Shown piece by piece: positions 8,995 to 18,775 of a stretch of 64,000 nt of DNA. The position numbers were made by a program, and so were the translations under genes. Under the pieces are notes generated by a model. The model did no database searches. It had not been told where the DNA came from and worked only from the letters and a program-made list of their open reading frames with translations. Numbering within the stretch: the stretch's first letter is position 1; every line of letters begins with the position of its first letter. Source of the stretch: Paenibacillus ihbetae (GTDB lineage Bacteria > Bacillota > Bacilli > Paenibacillales > Paenibacillaceae); the NCBI RefSeq assembly GCF_002741055.1, contig NZ_CP016809.1, forward strand, positions 2,068,501 to 2,132,500, in the 5' to 3' direction.

Positions 8995-9552
8995 ATGAAA
9001 CAGCTGCGAATGCCTTCTTATTTGCACGATGTATTTGGAGAAAAGCAGTCGGTAGGAGCCATTCTGACCATCCTGCTGTTTGGGGGCATGCTGACGGCTG
9101 CGTTATATTACCGATTCCCGGAAATGACCGGGCATTTGCCGGCATGGCGCAGCACCCTGGCCTTATTGTTGATCTTCGACGTGTTTGCCGGCTGCATTGC
9201 GAATTTTACGGCCTCCACCAGCAATTTCTATGCTGCACGGGCCGCCAATCGAATCGTATTCATTGCGGTCCATGTCCATATCGTCCTGATCGCTTTTCTA
9301 CTGAATACCGACACGGGCTATGCCTTCGGCATATGGGCTTATACGGTGATCGGAGCATTTATCGTGAATGCCTTAATCAGGAAGCACACGCAATTATTCG
9401 CAGCGAGCTTGCTGATGGCCGCCGGCCTGGGCTGCATGCCCATGCTGCCTGGAATCACGCCTTATATGCTGATTATTGGCATGTTGTTCGTGATCAAGGT
9501 ATTGTTCGGCTTTGCGGTCGATCATTATGGGGGAGGGAAACCCTGCCGGTGA
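8995..9552 (+). CDS. Six-helix membrane protein of unknown function
   Basis: A 185-residue, very hydrophobic protein with about six membrane segments (for example VGAILTILLFGGMLTAALYY near residue 20 and MLIIGMLFVIKVLFGFAV near 165). I recognise no family or catalytic residues. The start follows GGGAGTG at good spacing. It is divergent from the TetR gene and probably its regulatory target, as for many TetR-controlled membrane or efflux accessory proteins, but transport is not shown. Confidence 0.75.
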   Translation: MKQLRMPSYLHDVFGEKQSVGAILTILLFGGMLTAALYYRFPEMTGHLPAWRSTLALLLIFDVFAGCIANFTASTSNFYAARAANRIVFIAVHVHIVLIAFLLNTDTGYAFGIWAYTVIGAFIVNALIRKHTQLFAASLLMAAGLGCMPMLPGITPYMLIIGMLFVIKVLFGFAVDHYGGGKPCR

Positions 9553-9689
9553 AGGGAGTTGAATGATGGATTGGAGTACTTGAGGAGGGGCAAGAACCGG
9601 TAGCCCAACACATCCTGCTTTGTCATTAAGAAGTTTCTCAACTTAAGAAGGTGTATAACTTGGGAAATGCTATGATAAATTTAGAATAA

Positions 9690-9815
9690 GGAGCAGTCGG
9701 CCAGGACTGCTCCCCTATACAGCATGTGTAGTGGGATTGCCCCACTCCGTGTTTCACAAGACAGTAACCCGTCTCATTCAGGCCGATCAACCTGTGGCGG
9801 GTTACTTCTTTTTTC
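9690..9815 (+). ncRNA. Structured intergenic region, possible small RNA ending in a terminator
   Basis: Three hairpins lie in a row: a 9-bp stem at 9690-9713 (GGAGCAGTC/GACTGCTCC), a 6-bp stem at 9729-9746 (AGTGGG/CCCACT), and a 9-bp stem at 9763-9806 (AGTAACCCG/CGGGTTACT) followed by TCTTTTTT. The last is a convincing plus-strand terminator. No open reading frame lies before it and the nearest plus gene ended 140 bases earlier. I do not recognise an RNA family; it may simply be a long 3' untranslated region of the membrane-protein transcript. Confidence 0.35.
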
Positions 9816-9817
9816 GT

Positions 9818-11905
9818 TCATAACGAAGCCCCTCCCGCCTGCCTCAGCCTATCGCCCAGCACATAAGCCAGATGCTGTTCGGCCAAACGCATATGACGGT
9901 AAAAGGTCGCTCTGCTCATATGAAAGGATGCTGCGAGCTCGCTTTTATTCCGGTCCTTGCGCAGATAACCTGCAATTAAGATTTCCTTCTCCATTGCCGT
10001 CAGCGGCCCCGCTTGACGTGCGTCGGCCAGAATCTCCTGGATGATTGTCCTCACCTGCAGTCCGCTCCAACGGAAACGCCGCATGACAGGGAGTTCTTCC
10101 AGCTTGTCCAGCGCAAACAGCCGCTCCAGCATTTCCTTCATTTCACTTCTTTCTATGGATGGGCGATGGCCATTCTCCCGCGGATGCGCGGATGGAACAG
10201 CTGCTGTCTCCGTCTGCCGAATGATCCGCTGAATCCACTGATCAAAGGCCGTGTGCCGAAAATCAAGCTCCCATGTCGTCAATTCAATGCCCGCGAATCC
10301 CGTCACTTTCCCGCACGCTTGAAAGCCTAGCACCGATAATAAGGCATTCAGCTGCGGGTCCGCTGCCGCCAGAATTCCCCGCAGCCCTCTGGTCATATGG
10401 ACCAGCCACTGCTGCATCAGCAAGGCCCCCAGCTCTTCAGGACGATATAAGGAATGTTCGGAATTGACTGCGGACAACAGGACGAATATCGTATCAGCCG
10501 CCTCCGGAGGAAGCTGATGCAGCGAAGAAGCCTCCTCCCCCAGCATCTGCCTGCACCCAGGCGCGTATCGTTCCAGCAAGGGCATGCTCAAGGCATGGAG
10601 CCACAGGCCTGCGCAGAACGCCAGCGGCCCCCCTTTCTCATCCCTTACAACAAAGATCCCCTCAGGAAATTGATCTGCAATCTCGTCCAGCAAAGCCGGG
10701 TAATTGTCAGGATCGACCAGCTCGGACTGCCAGTCGGAACCGAGAATCGACGCCTTCATCAAACGCTGCAAATCCGGCAGATCCTCCTGCTCGAACGGCT
10801 TCTGCTCGCCGGGCTTCAGGCTTGACGAGAAATTGGCGTAAGCATGGGCCGAGGGCAAGAATTCGCGGTACAGCTCCAAGATGTGGGCACTCAGGCGCAT
10901 CTGCATCCGTTGATCGACCGAATGAAACCGCTCCGCCAGCAGGACGAACGCCTGATGGCGAACCGCTTCGAATTGCTCGGGGGTTCTGCGCGCGAAATCC
11001 TCCCGTAGGATTCGAGCGACGACCTGATGCAGCGATATTCCGTCGAGCGTATCCCGAACAAATGAAAGTGCCGTCAGCTGGTAGTAGTCCGCCCCTTCCA
11101 AGGGCTTGTCCAACAAACGGTTCAGCAGCGCCTCATTGGCTGCCGGCAGGAGCGACAAGGCCGTCAGCGCGCGGTAAAGGCTGGGAGAGGCGGCTTCCCG
11201 CAAAAATTCGGCACTCAACACTGCCGGAACTTCTCGCCATACATCCCACTCATCCGCAGATTCGGAAAGCAGCATATCTACGGTCAAGGCGAGCGACAAC
11301 GGGTGGCCGTCCGTCTTCTCGGCAATCTCCCTTTGCAATTTCGCAGACAATCCGCTGCTACCTAAATAATCGTAGACCTCTTCTCGTGTAAACAGCCGCA
11401 GGGGGAACCTTCGTAATTGGGACTTCCATTCCGGATTCGTCTGCCACAGCGGCAGTCCGTTGCGCGAGGCACAAACGAACAACACGCGGGCGGTCTTCAA
11501 TTCCGGAAGGAAGCTGGAGAACAGCCAGCCTTCCAGCCCTTCGATCTCCTCGCAATTGTCCATGAGCAGGACGGTAGGCTGGAGGGACAGTTCCGAAGCG
11601 ATGTACGGCAGCAGCGCCGTGTCCCGATCCCGGGTTCTTCCGTATTCGGTTGCCAGACTCATCTCCAGGCCCGCCAGAAAAGCGCCCGAGGTCGCTAAGC
11701 CGCCTCGTCCGTCCAGCCAAAGAGAACGTACGGAGACCTGCCTTGCCGTGCTAGCCATTTGAAGCAGCAGTGTTGTTTTGCCAATGCCCCCAATCCCTGA
11801 TATCGAAAAGATGGATGTCTTCGCCTCGGCGTCCGCCAGCCAATCCGTGAAGCTCTTCATTTCCCGATCAAAACCGATGATGCGATGCCTTGCCATGTTC
11901 TCCAT
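9818..11905 (-). CDS. STAND-type ATPase transcriptional regulator
   Basis: A 695-residue protein. The N-terminal P-loop NTPase has Walker A GIGGIGKTT (about residue 41), Walker B-like TVLLMDNCEE (about 115) and a winged-helix segment after GHPLSLAL, as in MalT/AfsR/NB-ARC-like STAND proteins. Residues about 400-560 look like a degenerate GNAT fold (FVVRDEKGGPLAFCAG... ending LLSVLGFQACG). The last 65 residues carry a helix-turn-helix (KSELAASFHMSRATFYRHM) rather than a LuxR motif. Start may be at 11905 or the ATG at 11896. It shares its architecture with the gene at 25298. Ligand and targets are unknown; the SLH gene follows in the same direction upstream. Confidence 0.75.
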   Translation of the reverse strand: MENMARHRIIGFDREMKSFTDWLADAEAKTSIFSISGIGGIGKTTLLLQMASTARQVSVRSLWLDGRGGLATSGAFLAGLEMSLATEYGRTRDRDTALLPYIASELSLQPTVLLMDNCEEIEGLEGWLFSSFLPELKTARVLFVCASRNGLPLWQTNPEWKSQLRRFPLRLFTREEVYDYLGSSGLSAKLQREIAEKTDGHPLSLALTVDMLLSESADEWDVWREVPAVLSAEFLREAASPSLYRALTALSLLPAANEALLNRLLDKPLEGADYYQLTALSFVRDTLDGISLHQVVARILREDFARRTPEQFEAVRHQAFVLLAERFHSVDQRMQMRLSAHILELYREFLPSAHAYANFSSSLKPGEQKPFEQEDLPDLQRLMKASILGSDWQSELVDPDNYPALLDEIADQFPEGIFVVRDEKGGPLAFCAGLWLHALSMPLLERYAPGCRQMLGEEASSLHQLPPEAADTIFVLLSAVNSEHSLYRPEELGALLMQQWLVHMTRGLRGILAAADPQLNALLSVLGFQACGKVTGFAGIELTTWELDFRHTAFDQWIQRIIRQTETAAVPSAHPRENGHRPSIERSEMKEMLERLFALDKLEELPVMRRFRWSGLQVRTIIQEILADARQAGPLTAMEKEILIAGYLRKDRNKSELAASFHMSRATFYRHMRLAEQHLAYVLGDRLRQAGGASL

Positions 11906-12024
11906 TCGTTATATCCTCACCCCATCCGCTTCCCGCAAGCCGAAATCCGCTAACCTATCAACCTTCTATTTGTATACTATACTATGATTCGAGACTCGGA
12001 CAGGCATGATAACGGAAGAATCGC

Positions 12025-12059
12025 AAAAAAAAAGCGCACATTCCTGGCGGAATGCACGC
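12025..12059 (-). terminator. Intrinsic terminator of the SLH gene
   Basis: On the minus strand an 11-bp stem (GCGTGCATTCC with GGAATGTGCGC) is followed by nine T residues, 20 bases after the SLH stop codon. Confidence 0.85.
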
Positions 12060-12078
12060 GTGAGCCATGCGGCTGCGA

Positions 12079-15000
12079 TTAGTTGATGAAATTCAAGTAG
12101 TGGAGCATACGGCATAAGAGCACGGCGCTCTGGGCGCGCGTGGTAAACCCCTGCGGAGCGAACGCATCATTTCCGACGCCTTCGATCAAGCCTGCGGCCA
12201 GCAGGTCGGCAGCCGGCCCCTTGGCCCAGCCGGATACCCGGGCATGATCCGAGAAGCGTTCTAACCCCGAAGCGTCCTGCGGCGGAAGCCCGCCGGCGTA
12301 TCGGACCGCTCTGCCCAGCATAACCGCTGCCTGCTCCCGCGTGATCTCTGCGTCCGGTCGGAACGAACCGTCGGCATAGCCTTCTATCAAGCCGGCCGCG
12401 GATGCCGCTCCAACCGCACCGGCGTACCACGCTTCGTTCGGCGCCACATCGGCGTAGGAAGCACGCTGCGGCTTCTCGGCCAGTTCGAGCGCACGGACGA
12501 GCATCGCTGCGAACTCGGCGCGGGTCACCGTACGGTTAGGGTCAAACATGCCGTCGGCCGAGCCGTTCACGATCAGCTTGTTCGCCATCCGCTCGATATC
12601 GTTTTGCCCCCAATGTCCCCGGATATCCTCGAAGGTTCGGTTTGAGCGTACCGCAGTATATATGCCGTTATGCGCGCTGTACAAAGTCGCCGTCCCCCTT
12701 TCGAATACGGACGGGACATAGTGCAGCTTCCCAGCATCATCCACCCGGATGACCGTGGAACGGTCGGGGGCCGCCGCAGCGTTCATTGAGAATGTCCGCT
12801 CCATGTACGTGCCCTCGGCTTCAATTCTTTCGCCACCATCGCCGTACACATCAAAGCTCGCCGGTTCCGCCAGCATGTCATATCCCTGACGGGACAATTC
12901 CTCCTCCAGCTCGCGGCTTGCAGTCTCGGCCATTGTGGCTATGACGATCGTTACATTCGCTCGATTCCGAAGGTCACTTAGAACAAGCAGCGGGACGCTG
13001 CTGCTTGCGCCGTTCACCCCAATTCGAATGACGGCGTTCGGTCTCGCCGCAAGGAGATCCTGCAGCGCTTCCGCCGGAAGATCCACCTTCACCACCGGCT
13101 CCTTATTGTCGATATCAATGAGGATCTCATCCCCGCCACCAGCCCACGACCGTACCAGCTCGGAGCCCGGGATAAGCCGTAGAACGGTACGTCCGTCCTG
13201 CTCCTGCTCGTTCTTGATGGTCACCTGGACGTGTTGACCGTTGATCCTTACGGTCATCCTTGGATCCGGCGTAGGGGCAGGAACGGGAGCAGGAACCCAG
13301 CCATAGGATGGAGATTCAGCGGGTTCAGGGTTCTCCTGTACAGGGGGATTGGCAGCGCTCAAATCGATGCGTCCTACATCCGCTGTCTCCCCCGCTAAGA
13401 CATTCACGGTTGTCGTATGGCTGCCATAACCCGCTGCCGTCACCGTAAGCGAATGGATGCCTGCAGTCACGTTCGTCAGTGTAAAATCCCCATTCCCGTA
13501 GGTGACACCCGTTACGCCGCCTGCCGATACCATCGCACCCGCCAGCGGCGTATTGCCAGTGCCGTACACCGAGCCAATGACCGTCCCTGCAGCCACAGGA
13601 GCGGACTGCACCGTCACCGTAGCGGCAGCCGTGTACCCGCCGTCGACCGTTGTCACCGTAATGAACGCCGTACCTTCAGCGATCGGCGTCACCTCGCCGC
13701 TCTGGTTCACCGCCGCGACGGCTGGATCACTGGAGGCCCATACGACCGCCGGGTTCGTCGCATTTACCGGCGTAAGGACGGCTGTCAGCTTCTGTAAAGC
13801 CCCTCCTGCCGTAAGGGGCAGCTCCGTCTGATCCAGCGTCACTCCCGTAACCCGGACCTGGTCTTGAATATGAGCCGCTTCCACCTGGACGCTGCTCCAT
13901 GCCTCGATATGCTTTTGTTCATCCACTTCAAATACCTGAAGAAATTGCCCCCGGATCGGATCCATAATGTCCGTGCCTAGCGAGTACAAAACCGCTTCGC
14001 CGGGCAGCGCTCCCCCCCTTAAGGGACGCACGCCCGCATCTGGCCCGAGCAGATAAGCAAACGTGTGGCCGGGATCGCTCGGGACTGCCGTCACGCTTGT
14101 CGACCCGTTCGCGCTGCCTGGACTAACGACAAATCCGTCGATATCCGGAGCAGATTCATCCACGTGCAGGGTCAACACTGTGCTGACCTTGCTCTGGCCC
14201 GCATCGGTTACCGAAACCGCAACCGTAAATGTGCCGCTCTCCTTAGGACTGCCTTCGATCATGCCGTAGGCTGTCATTGATAGGCCATCCGGAAGCCCGG
14301 AGGCAATCCATGTCAGCCCGCCTCTTGAGCCATCGAAAGCGTCCATCGCACTCGAATAGGGGACGTCCTTGACTGCACGCGGAAGATCGGTCGTCAAGAT
14401 GGCGGGGCGCAAATATGGATAGCCGCTATTGATGCCAGCATCCAGGGCCCAAAGATCGGTGAAGTCCCAGCCGTGATAGTTGGAAGCTGCCTTCATGTCA
14501 CTGGTCGTAAGGCCCGTGAGATGAGGCGAGCCAATGATATCCCCACTCCCCACGCCAGTAGTTAAGGACGATGCCGCAATATCATAATACGAGGCGTTGA
14601 TCGTGGCAACCGCCATGGTTCCGATAAAACCGCCCGCGGTGTAATAGATAACGCTTCCGGATTGCATGACGGCAGTCGAAGAATAGCTGTTGGCAATGGT
14701 TCCGTATATCAAATGTCCGGCAAAACCGCCGCCATAATAATAGTGGCCTCCCCCTGTATTCGTGACTGTTCCGGTGGCATAAGAGTCCCTGATGGAGCCT
14801 CTACCTTGGGATCCGACAAGCCCTCCGGCATACTGATTGGAGGCATCGCCGCTCTTCACGGCAGCGGATGAAGATGAGCGGAGAATGCTCGAATCGCCAT
14901 TGGCCGCCCCGGCCAACCCGCCTGCTGCACTCACGTAACCCGTATCTCCGGCCGTAACAGAGCCCTGCGAATGCGAGTTGATGATGCTGCCGCCGATCAG

Positions 15001-15432
15001 ATGACCCACCAATCCGCCGGCATAGCTGCCACCGTTCACGTGAACCGTTACGTTCAGATTACGAATAGCTCCTGATACACGGCCGAAGAAGCCGACATAC
15101 TCTAAAGTCCCGCCGTCGATGGTGAGGCCTTTGATCCGGTATCCCCTTCCGTCGAAAATGCCGCTGAAGACGGTCGCTTCATCGGCGAAGGGCACCCAAT
15201 CGTATCCGGTCATATCGATGTCGCCGGTCAATCGGATATTCCGATCCAGATAAGCCGCTTGATTCCGATTGATATAGGCCAGTTCCTCTGCGGTCCCGAC
15301 CCACACCCAGCCGTCCGCTTCGGACGGAATCGAGGCGTTTCCGGCCCGAACCCCAGACGCAGCGGAAGCCAAGGGAGTAAGCACCGCCGAAAAAATGAGC
15401 AGTACCGCCAGCATGATGGACATTTTTTTCAT
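12079..15432 (-). CDS. Large S-layer-homology surface protein with GLUG, Ig-like and carboxypeptidase-regulatory-like domains
   Basis: A 1117-residue secreted protein. It has a Sec signal peptide (MKKMSIMLAVLLIFSAVL...ASA), a region of GLUG repeats (about 90-290; YAGGLVG, GGFAGHLIYGTIANSYS), a putative Ig domain (about 345-425), a bacterial Ig-like (Big_2) domain (about 540-610; VTGVTLDQTELPLTAGG), a carboxypeptidase-regulatory-like beta sandwich (about 617-690), a proline-rich linker, and three SLH modules at the C-terminus (about 930-1117; FEDIRGHWGQ, YADVAPNEAWY, FSDHARVSGWA). The SLH modules anchor such proteins to pyruvylated cell-wall polymer. No catalytic domain is visible, so adhesion or a structural surface role is likely. 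AAAGGAG lies 11 bases before the start. Confidence 0.92.
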   Translation of the reverse strand: MKKMSIMLAVLLIFSAVLTPLASAASGVRAGNASIPSEADGWVWVGTAEELAYINRNQAAYLDRNIRLTGDIDMTGYDWVPFADEATVFSGIFDGRGYRIKGLTIDGGTLEYVGFFGRVSGAIRNLNVTVHVNGGSYAGGLVGHLIGGSIINSHSQGSVTAGDTGYVSAAGGLAGAANGDSSILRSSSSAAVKSGDASNQYAGGLVGSQGRGSIRDSYATGTVTNTGGGHYYYGGGFAGHLIYGTIANSYSSTAVMQSGSVIYYTAGGFIGTMAVATINASYYDIAASSLTTGVGSGDIIGSPHLTGLTTSDMKAASNYHGWDFTDLWALDAGINSGYPYLRPAILTTDLPRAVKDVPYSSAMDAFDGSRGGLTWIASGLPDGLSMTAYGMIEGSPKESGTFTVAVSVTDAGQSKVSTVLTLHVDESAPDIDGFVVSPGSANGSTSVTAVPSDPGHTFAYLLGPDAGVRPLRGGALPGEAVLYSLGTDIMDPIRGQFLQVFEVDEQKHIEAWSSVQVEAAHIQDQVRVTGVTLDQTELPLTAGGALQKLTAVLTPVNATNPAVVWASSDPAVAAVNQSGEVTPIAEGTAFITVTTVDGGYTAAATVTVQSAPVAAGTVIGSVYGTGNTPLAGAMVSAGGVTGVTYGNGDFTLTNVTAGIHSLTVTAAGYGSHTTTVNVLAGETADVGRIDLSAANPPVQENPEPAESPSYGWVPAPVPAPTPDPRMTVRINGQHVQVTIKNEQEQDGRTVLRLIPGSELVRSWAGGGDEILIDIDNKEPVVKVDLPAEALQDLLAARPNAVIRIGVNGASSSVPLLVLSDLRNRANVTIVIATMAETASRELEEELSRQGYDMLAEPASFDVYGDGGERIEAEGTYMERTFSMNAAAAPDRSTVIRVDDAGKLHYVPSVFERGTATLYSAHNGIYTAVRSNRTFEDIRGHWGQNDIERMANKLIVNGSADGMFDPNRTVTRAEFAAMLVRALELAEKPQRASYADVAPNEAWYAGAVGAASAAGLIEGYADGSFRPDAEITREQAAVMLGRAVRYAGGLPPQDASGLERFSDHARVSGWAKGPAADLLAAGLIEGVGNDAFAPQGFTTRAQSAVLLCRMLHYLNFIN

Positions 15433-15807
15433 AAACCCGTTTCTCCTTTGACATCAGCACAGTCATCAATAAATCATCAATACACGCCGTGACCTGATCA
15501 ATATGAACATCTCCAATCAGTGTAAACCATTTGTCGATCAAGAACTGTCTCATTTTTGTTTCAAGTTCGGGGACATGTGAATCAAACGAAAAAACCAAGC
15601 GACTGTCAGGGGGACGCCCTATGATCGCTCGGCTAATCATTTTTATAAAGCCGTCGCCTTTACACGGACCGTTACACTCGCTCATTTTCTCGTCATCATC
15701 AATCAAATGACTGCCGATCATCTGGTTGACGGCCGTTGTTGCTCGGTAGAACGATCGTATTGCTTAGCGGAAACTGTCTAAAAGCACGCTGGATTAAAAA
15801 GCGGAAT
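15433..15807. other. Intergenic region upstream of the SLH gene
   Basis: 375 bases between the SLH gene and the sigma-factor remnant. A minus-strand frame is open across most of it and into the SLH start, but it has no ribosome binding site and no recognisable protein. I take it as the promoter and leader region of the SLH gene. Confidence 0.4.
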
Positions 15808-16592
15808 TCATCCGAGAGGCAGATGCCTTAACTTATCCGGATTCGCGACGGTATAGATCGCATGAATTTTATGATCGCGGTAAGCGAAGGAATACACGTA
15901 TTGGACGGTTTCATCCAGCAGGAATCGGATCCCCGGGAGTCCGTTCACCATGAGGAAAGAGTACGTAAATCGGCCTGCATACGTTTTGATCAGGAATTGA
16001 TGGAATTTCAGCACGAGCTCAAATCCAACCACAGGCACTTGCGCCGCTTTGACTTTGCCTCCGCCATCCGAGTAGAAAACCACATCTTCGCTAACCAGCT
16101 CTAGCAGTCTAGTCGTATCTCCCTGCAATAGCGATGCCACGAAATCCTTGATATGCTTCTCCGCCGTCGATACCGACGGATGCTGGTCCGGATCGAAATG
16201 GATGCTCTTCTTGGCGCGATGGAAAATTTGCCGGCAGTTCGCGTTGCTCTTCCCGACCATATCGGCAATTTCCTCAAACGAATACTGGAAAATCTCGCGC
16301 AGGAGAAACACCGCCCGTTCCATCGCATTCAGCTGCTGCAGCAGCAATAGGTAGGCCGTGGAAATCGACTCTGAGCGCAAATATGTGTCGGAAGGATCGC
16401 CAACTGATGCGCCATCCGAAGCCCCCTTCTCGATGAGGGGCTCCGGGAGCCAGGGGCCGACGTATAACTTTTTGACGGATGAGCGTAAAAGGTCCAGACA
16501 CCGATTCGTCACGATTTTGTATAAATACGCCCGTTCATTTCGAATGGCATCCGCATCCTGAAGTCTTTCATAACTCAGGAAGGCCTCTTGGA
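15808..16592 (-). pseudogene. 5'-truncated ECF41-type (SigJ-like) sigma factor
   Basis: The readable part starts within sigma region 2 (QEAFLSYERLQDADAIRNERAYLYKIVTNRCLD), continues through region 4 (SFEEIADMVGKSNANCRQIFHRAKK) and ends with the SnoaL-like C-terminal domain (VVFYSDGGGKVKAA... FAYRDHKIHAIYTVANPDKL) typical of ECF41/SigJ. The normal N-terminus (a segment like YRxLLFSIAYRMLGSVxDAEDIV) is missing; instead the sequence runs directly into the end of the FAD oxidoreductase remnant near 16590. A GTG at 16614 would give a 268-residue product, but its first residues come from the junction. Probably inactive. Confidence 0.8.
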
Positions 16593-17734
16593 ACGGCCGG
16601 TCCGGGATTAACACGTCCGTTCACATGCATAAAATCATGCGAAACCGTCATTTTCGGCAGGTATTGTTTGACAACCAGCTCTTCCCGCCACCCCGGCTGC
16701 ACCACATCCAGCATCCCTTCAAGCTCGCGCAAATCCTTATCTGGGTCGGTCTCTTTCCCTTGGTATTTCAGAACGGATATGACTTGCGCACCGTCGTCGC
16801 TTAGCTAGGCAGCGCGCGATTGATTACTAAGAAAGACCGTCTGATCGATGCCGTATACAAATTGTTGTTTGGGTTTCGGGAGGCGTCTCAATGCAACATC
16901 CAGGCAGGCTGCCGTGATTTCGATCGCTTGTTCTTTCCAGGTATGAAGGGAGGTTTTTTCTGAACAAGGCACCAGCTGGTGGGCTACAGAAGGCGGTGTG
17001 GCGAGAACGACATGGTGTGCGCCGATCTTCGCTCCATCCTTGCACAGCACGTGACGCACGCTGCCATCCTGGACATCGATGGACGTAACCAGGCTGTTCG
17101 TTACAAAACGCACGCCGAGATCGGATGCCTTTTTTCTTAATTCTTCGACCAGTTCGCCCCAGCCCCGATCCAGATACAACACCCCTTGAAGAGCATTTTG
17201 CAGCTGCTTCAATGCAGGGCCTGCTGCCGGCAAATCCGGCCCTACCACATAACTTGCCGTCCGCAGCAAAGAATAAAAAATATTACGCACCATCGGATCC
17301 CGCAGATTCGATTCGACCCATTCGCGAATACTGATGCGATCATAGGGATGAGTATCCATTTTCCCGAGTTTCCCCAGCCAGGCAGCAAGCTCCAGCTTCC
17401 CCTTCCAAGACAAGAGCGGGGTCGTGAATAAAGATTTCATATCCGTGGGCAAAACGTTCAATTTCCCCTTCCACACCCCGTAACCGTCAATCGAGGGCTC
17501 CGCTCCCTGTACGTTAAGTCCCAACTCCATGAAAGTCGCGTAAGCATCCCCCTTATACAAGGCATGCCCGCCCAGATTGAAGTAAGCACCTCTTTTCTTC
17601 ATGGACATGGCCCGGCCGCCTAACCGATCCTGTTTTTCAATGATGAGCGTTTGCTTCCCTGCTTTCGCTGCATAAATTGCAGCGGCCAACCCCGCAATCC
17701 CTCCGCCAACAACGACCACATCATACTGTTGCAT
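16590..17734 (-). pseudogene. FAD-dependent amine oxidase/phytoene-desaturase-like oxidoreductase, broken
   Basis: It starts with a dinucleotide-binding fold (VVVVGGGIAGLAAAIYAAKAG, then IIEKQDRLGGRAMS) of the amine oxidase/carotenoid desaturase superfamily. Reading stops at an amber TAG (16805-16807) after residue 309, yet the same frame continues for about 70 family-like codons (LSDDGAQVISVLKYQGKETD ... LPKMTVSHDFMHVNGRV, then GPAVP). At about 16590 it passes into the sigma-factor gene, losing the C-terminal FAD-binding segment (usually ...GLYVAGDW...). So there are two independent lesions. In intact relatives this type of oxidoreductase commonly precedes a SigJ-like sigma gene (from memory, not checked). 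Confidence 0.85.
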
Positions 17735-17818
17735 CGTTCATCATTCCCTTCGATTTTTACCTGTATGACGGGCAAAGGATGCGGAGTGTGACAGGGATCG
17801 AAAAAAAAATATGGATGC

Positions 17819-18775
17819 TTATCTTTGCGTGAAAATGAGAGCCGTCCCGAGAAGGGAGGCGCTCGGAATGAAAATATCTCCCCGCGCCGTCTCAACCACC
17901 GGAAATCCATTGGACTCAAGATGACGCCTTGTATAAGCAAGGTCCCGCACCTTGACTGCATATCCGGCAAATCCCGGTGAAGACGTGAAGGCTTCTCCCG
18001 GGAGCAAATCGGTTACATGGGATTCAGGAATGAGCTTAATGCGTCCGCCCTCTAGATCAAAGACACGCGCCTTCCCCTCTTGTTGCGGCGGAGTTCCCAA
18101 ATAAAGCTGATACCGTGTCACATAGGCATCGAACGCTTTATCCTCCACACACAGTATCGCTTCGACTAACGCAATTGCCCCATTCGGATGTTCCGTATGG
18201 ATCTGTTTCAGCCCAGCGTCCAATGGAAGATTTTCAGCGAATGCCAACCGCCCTTCGGATACTTGCTCGTCCTCGATTTCCAACAAGCGTACCGAAACCA
18301 ATTGAGTACCGGTTGAGGTCTCCACGGGACGCTGTATCGTATTGACACCACCATGTCCAACGCTTCCCGCGTCCAGTCGAGCCGCAGAAGTGTCCGCTTC
18401 TGAAGTGGAGAAGACCAAGATATGCGTTCCCTCAAAGCGGTCCAGACAACGAGTGATCGTCGCAACGGTCCGCTTGATAGAGGCGATGATTCGCGGGAGC
18501 ACGGCTGGGGGTGCCGTAAGCGGGATAAAATGCGCATCGTCAGGAATTCTCCCTCCCTCCTGCACAATCGTTACGATCTCAATGAAATTGTCGGCAAAGT
18601 CGATATGGGCATTAGCTGCTCCAAACGGTTTAGGGCTCTCACCTTCTTGTTCAGCCATTGTCGGATAGGCAGGCGGTCGGCATACGAAGCCCAGCTTGCG
18701 GTACAACTCCAGCGCCGTCTCCATATCATGGACCACATGCCCCACATGATGGATTCTGTTAATTTCGGTCTTCAT
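17819..18775 (-). CDS. VOC/glyoxalase-like protein, two-module
   Basis: A 318-residue protein beginning INRIHHVGHVVHDMETALELYRKLGF, the first beta-alpha-beta unit of a vicinal-oxygen-chelate domain; the C-terminal module (GFAGYAVKVRDLAYTRRHLESNGFPV) is a second one. Metal ligands fitting the family are the early His and Glu in IDFADNFIEIVT. Substrate unknown. GAGGAGGG lies 7 bases before ATG 18775, which is preferred to a TTG six bases upstream. Confidence 0.75.
   Translation of the reverse strand: MKTEINRIHHVGHVVHDMETALELYRKLGFVCRPPAYPTMAEQEGESPKPFGAANAHIDFADNFIEIVTIVQEGGRIPDDAHFIPLTAPPAVLPRIIASIKRTVATITRCLDRFEGTHILVFSTSEADTSAARLDAGSVGHGGVNTIQRPVETSTGTQLVSVRLLEIEDEQVSEGRLAFAENLPLDAGLKQIHTEHPNGAIALVEAILCVEDKAFDAYVTRYQLYLGTPPQQEGKARVFDLEGGRIKLIPESHVTDLLPGEAFTSSPGFAGYAVKVRDLAYTRRHLESNGFPVVETARGDIFIPSASLLGTALIFTQR

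Noticed and set aside
8919..9566. A 215-codon plus-strand frame
   Set aside because: It overlaps the membrane-protein gene in another frame, lacks a ribosome binding site and reads as low-quality protein with many Cys, His and Arg.
15179..15721. A 180-codon minus-strand frame overlapping the SLH start
   Set aside because: It lies largely in another frame of the SLH gene and has no ribosome binding site or recognisable domain.
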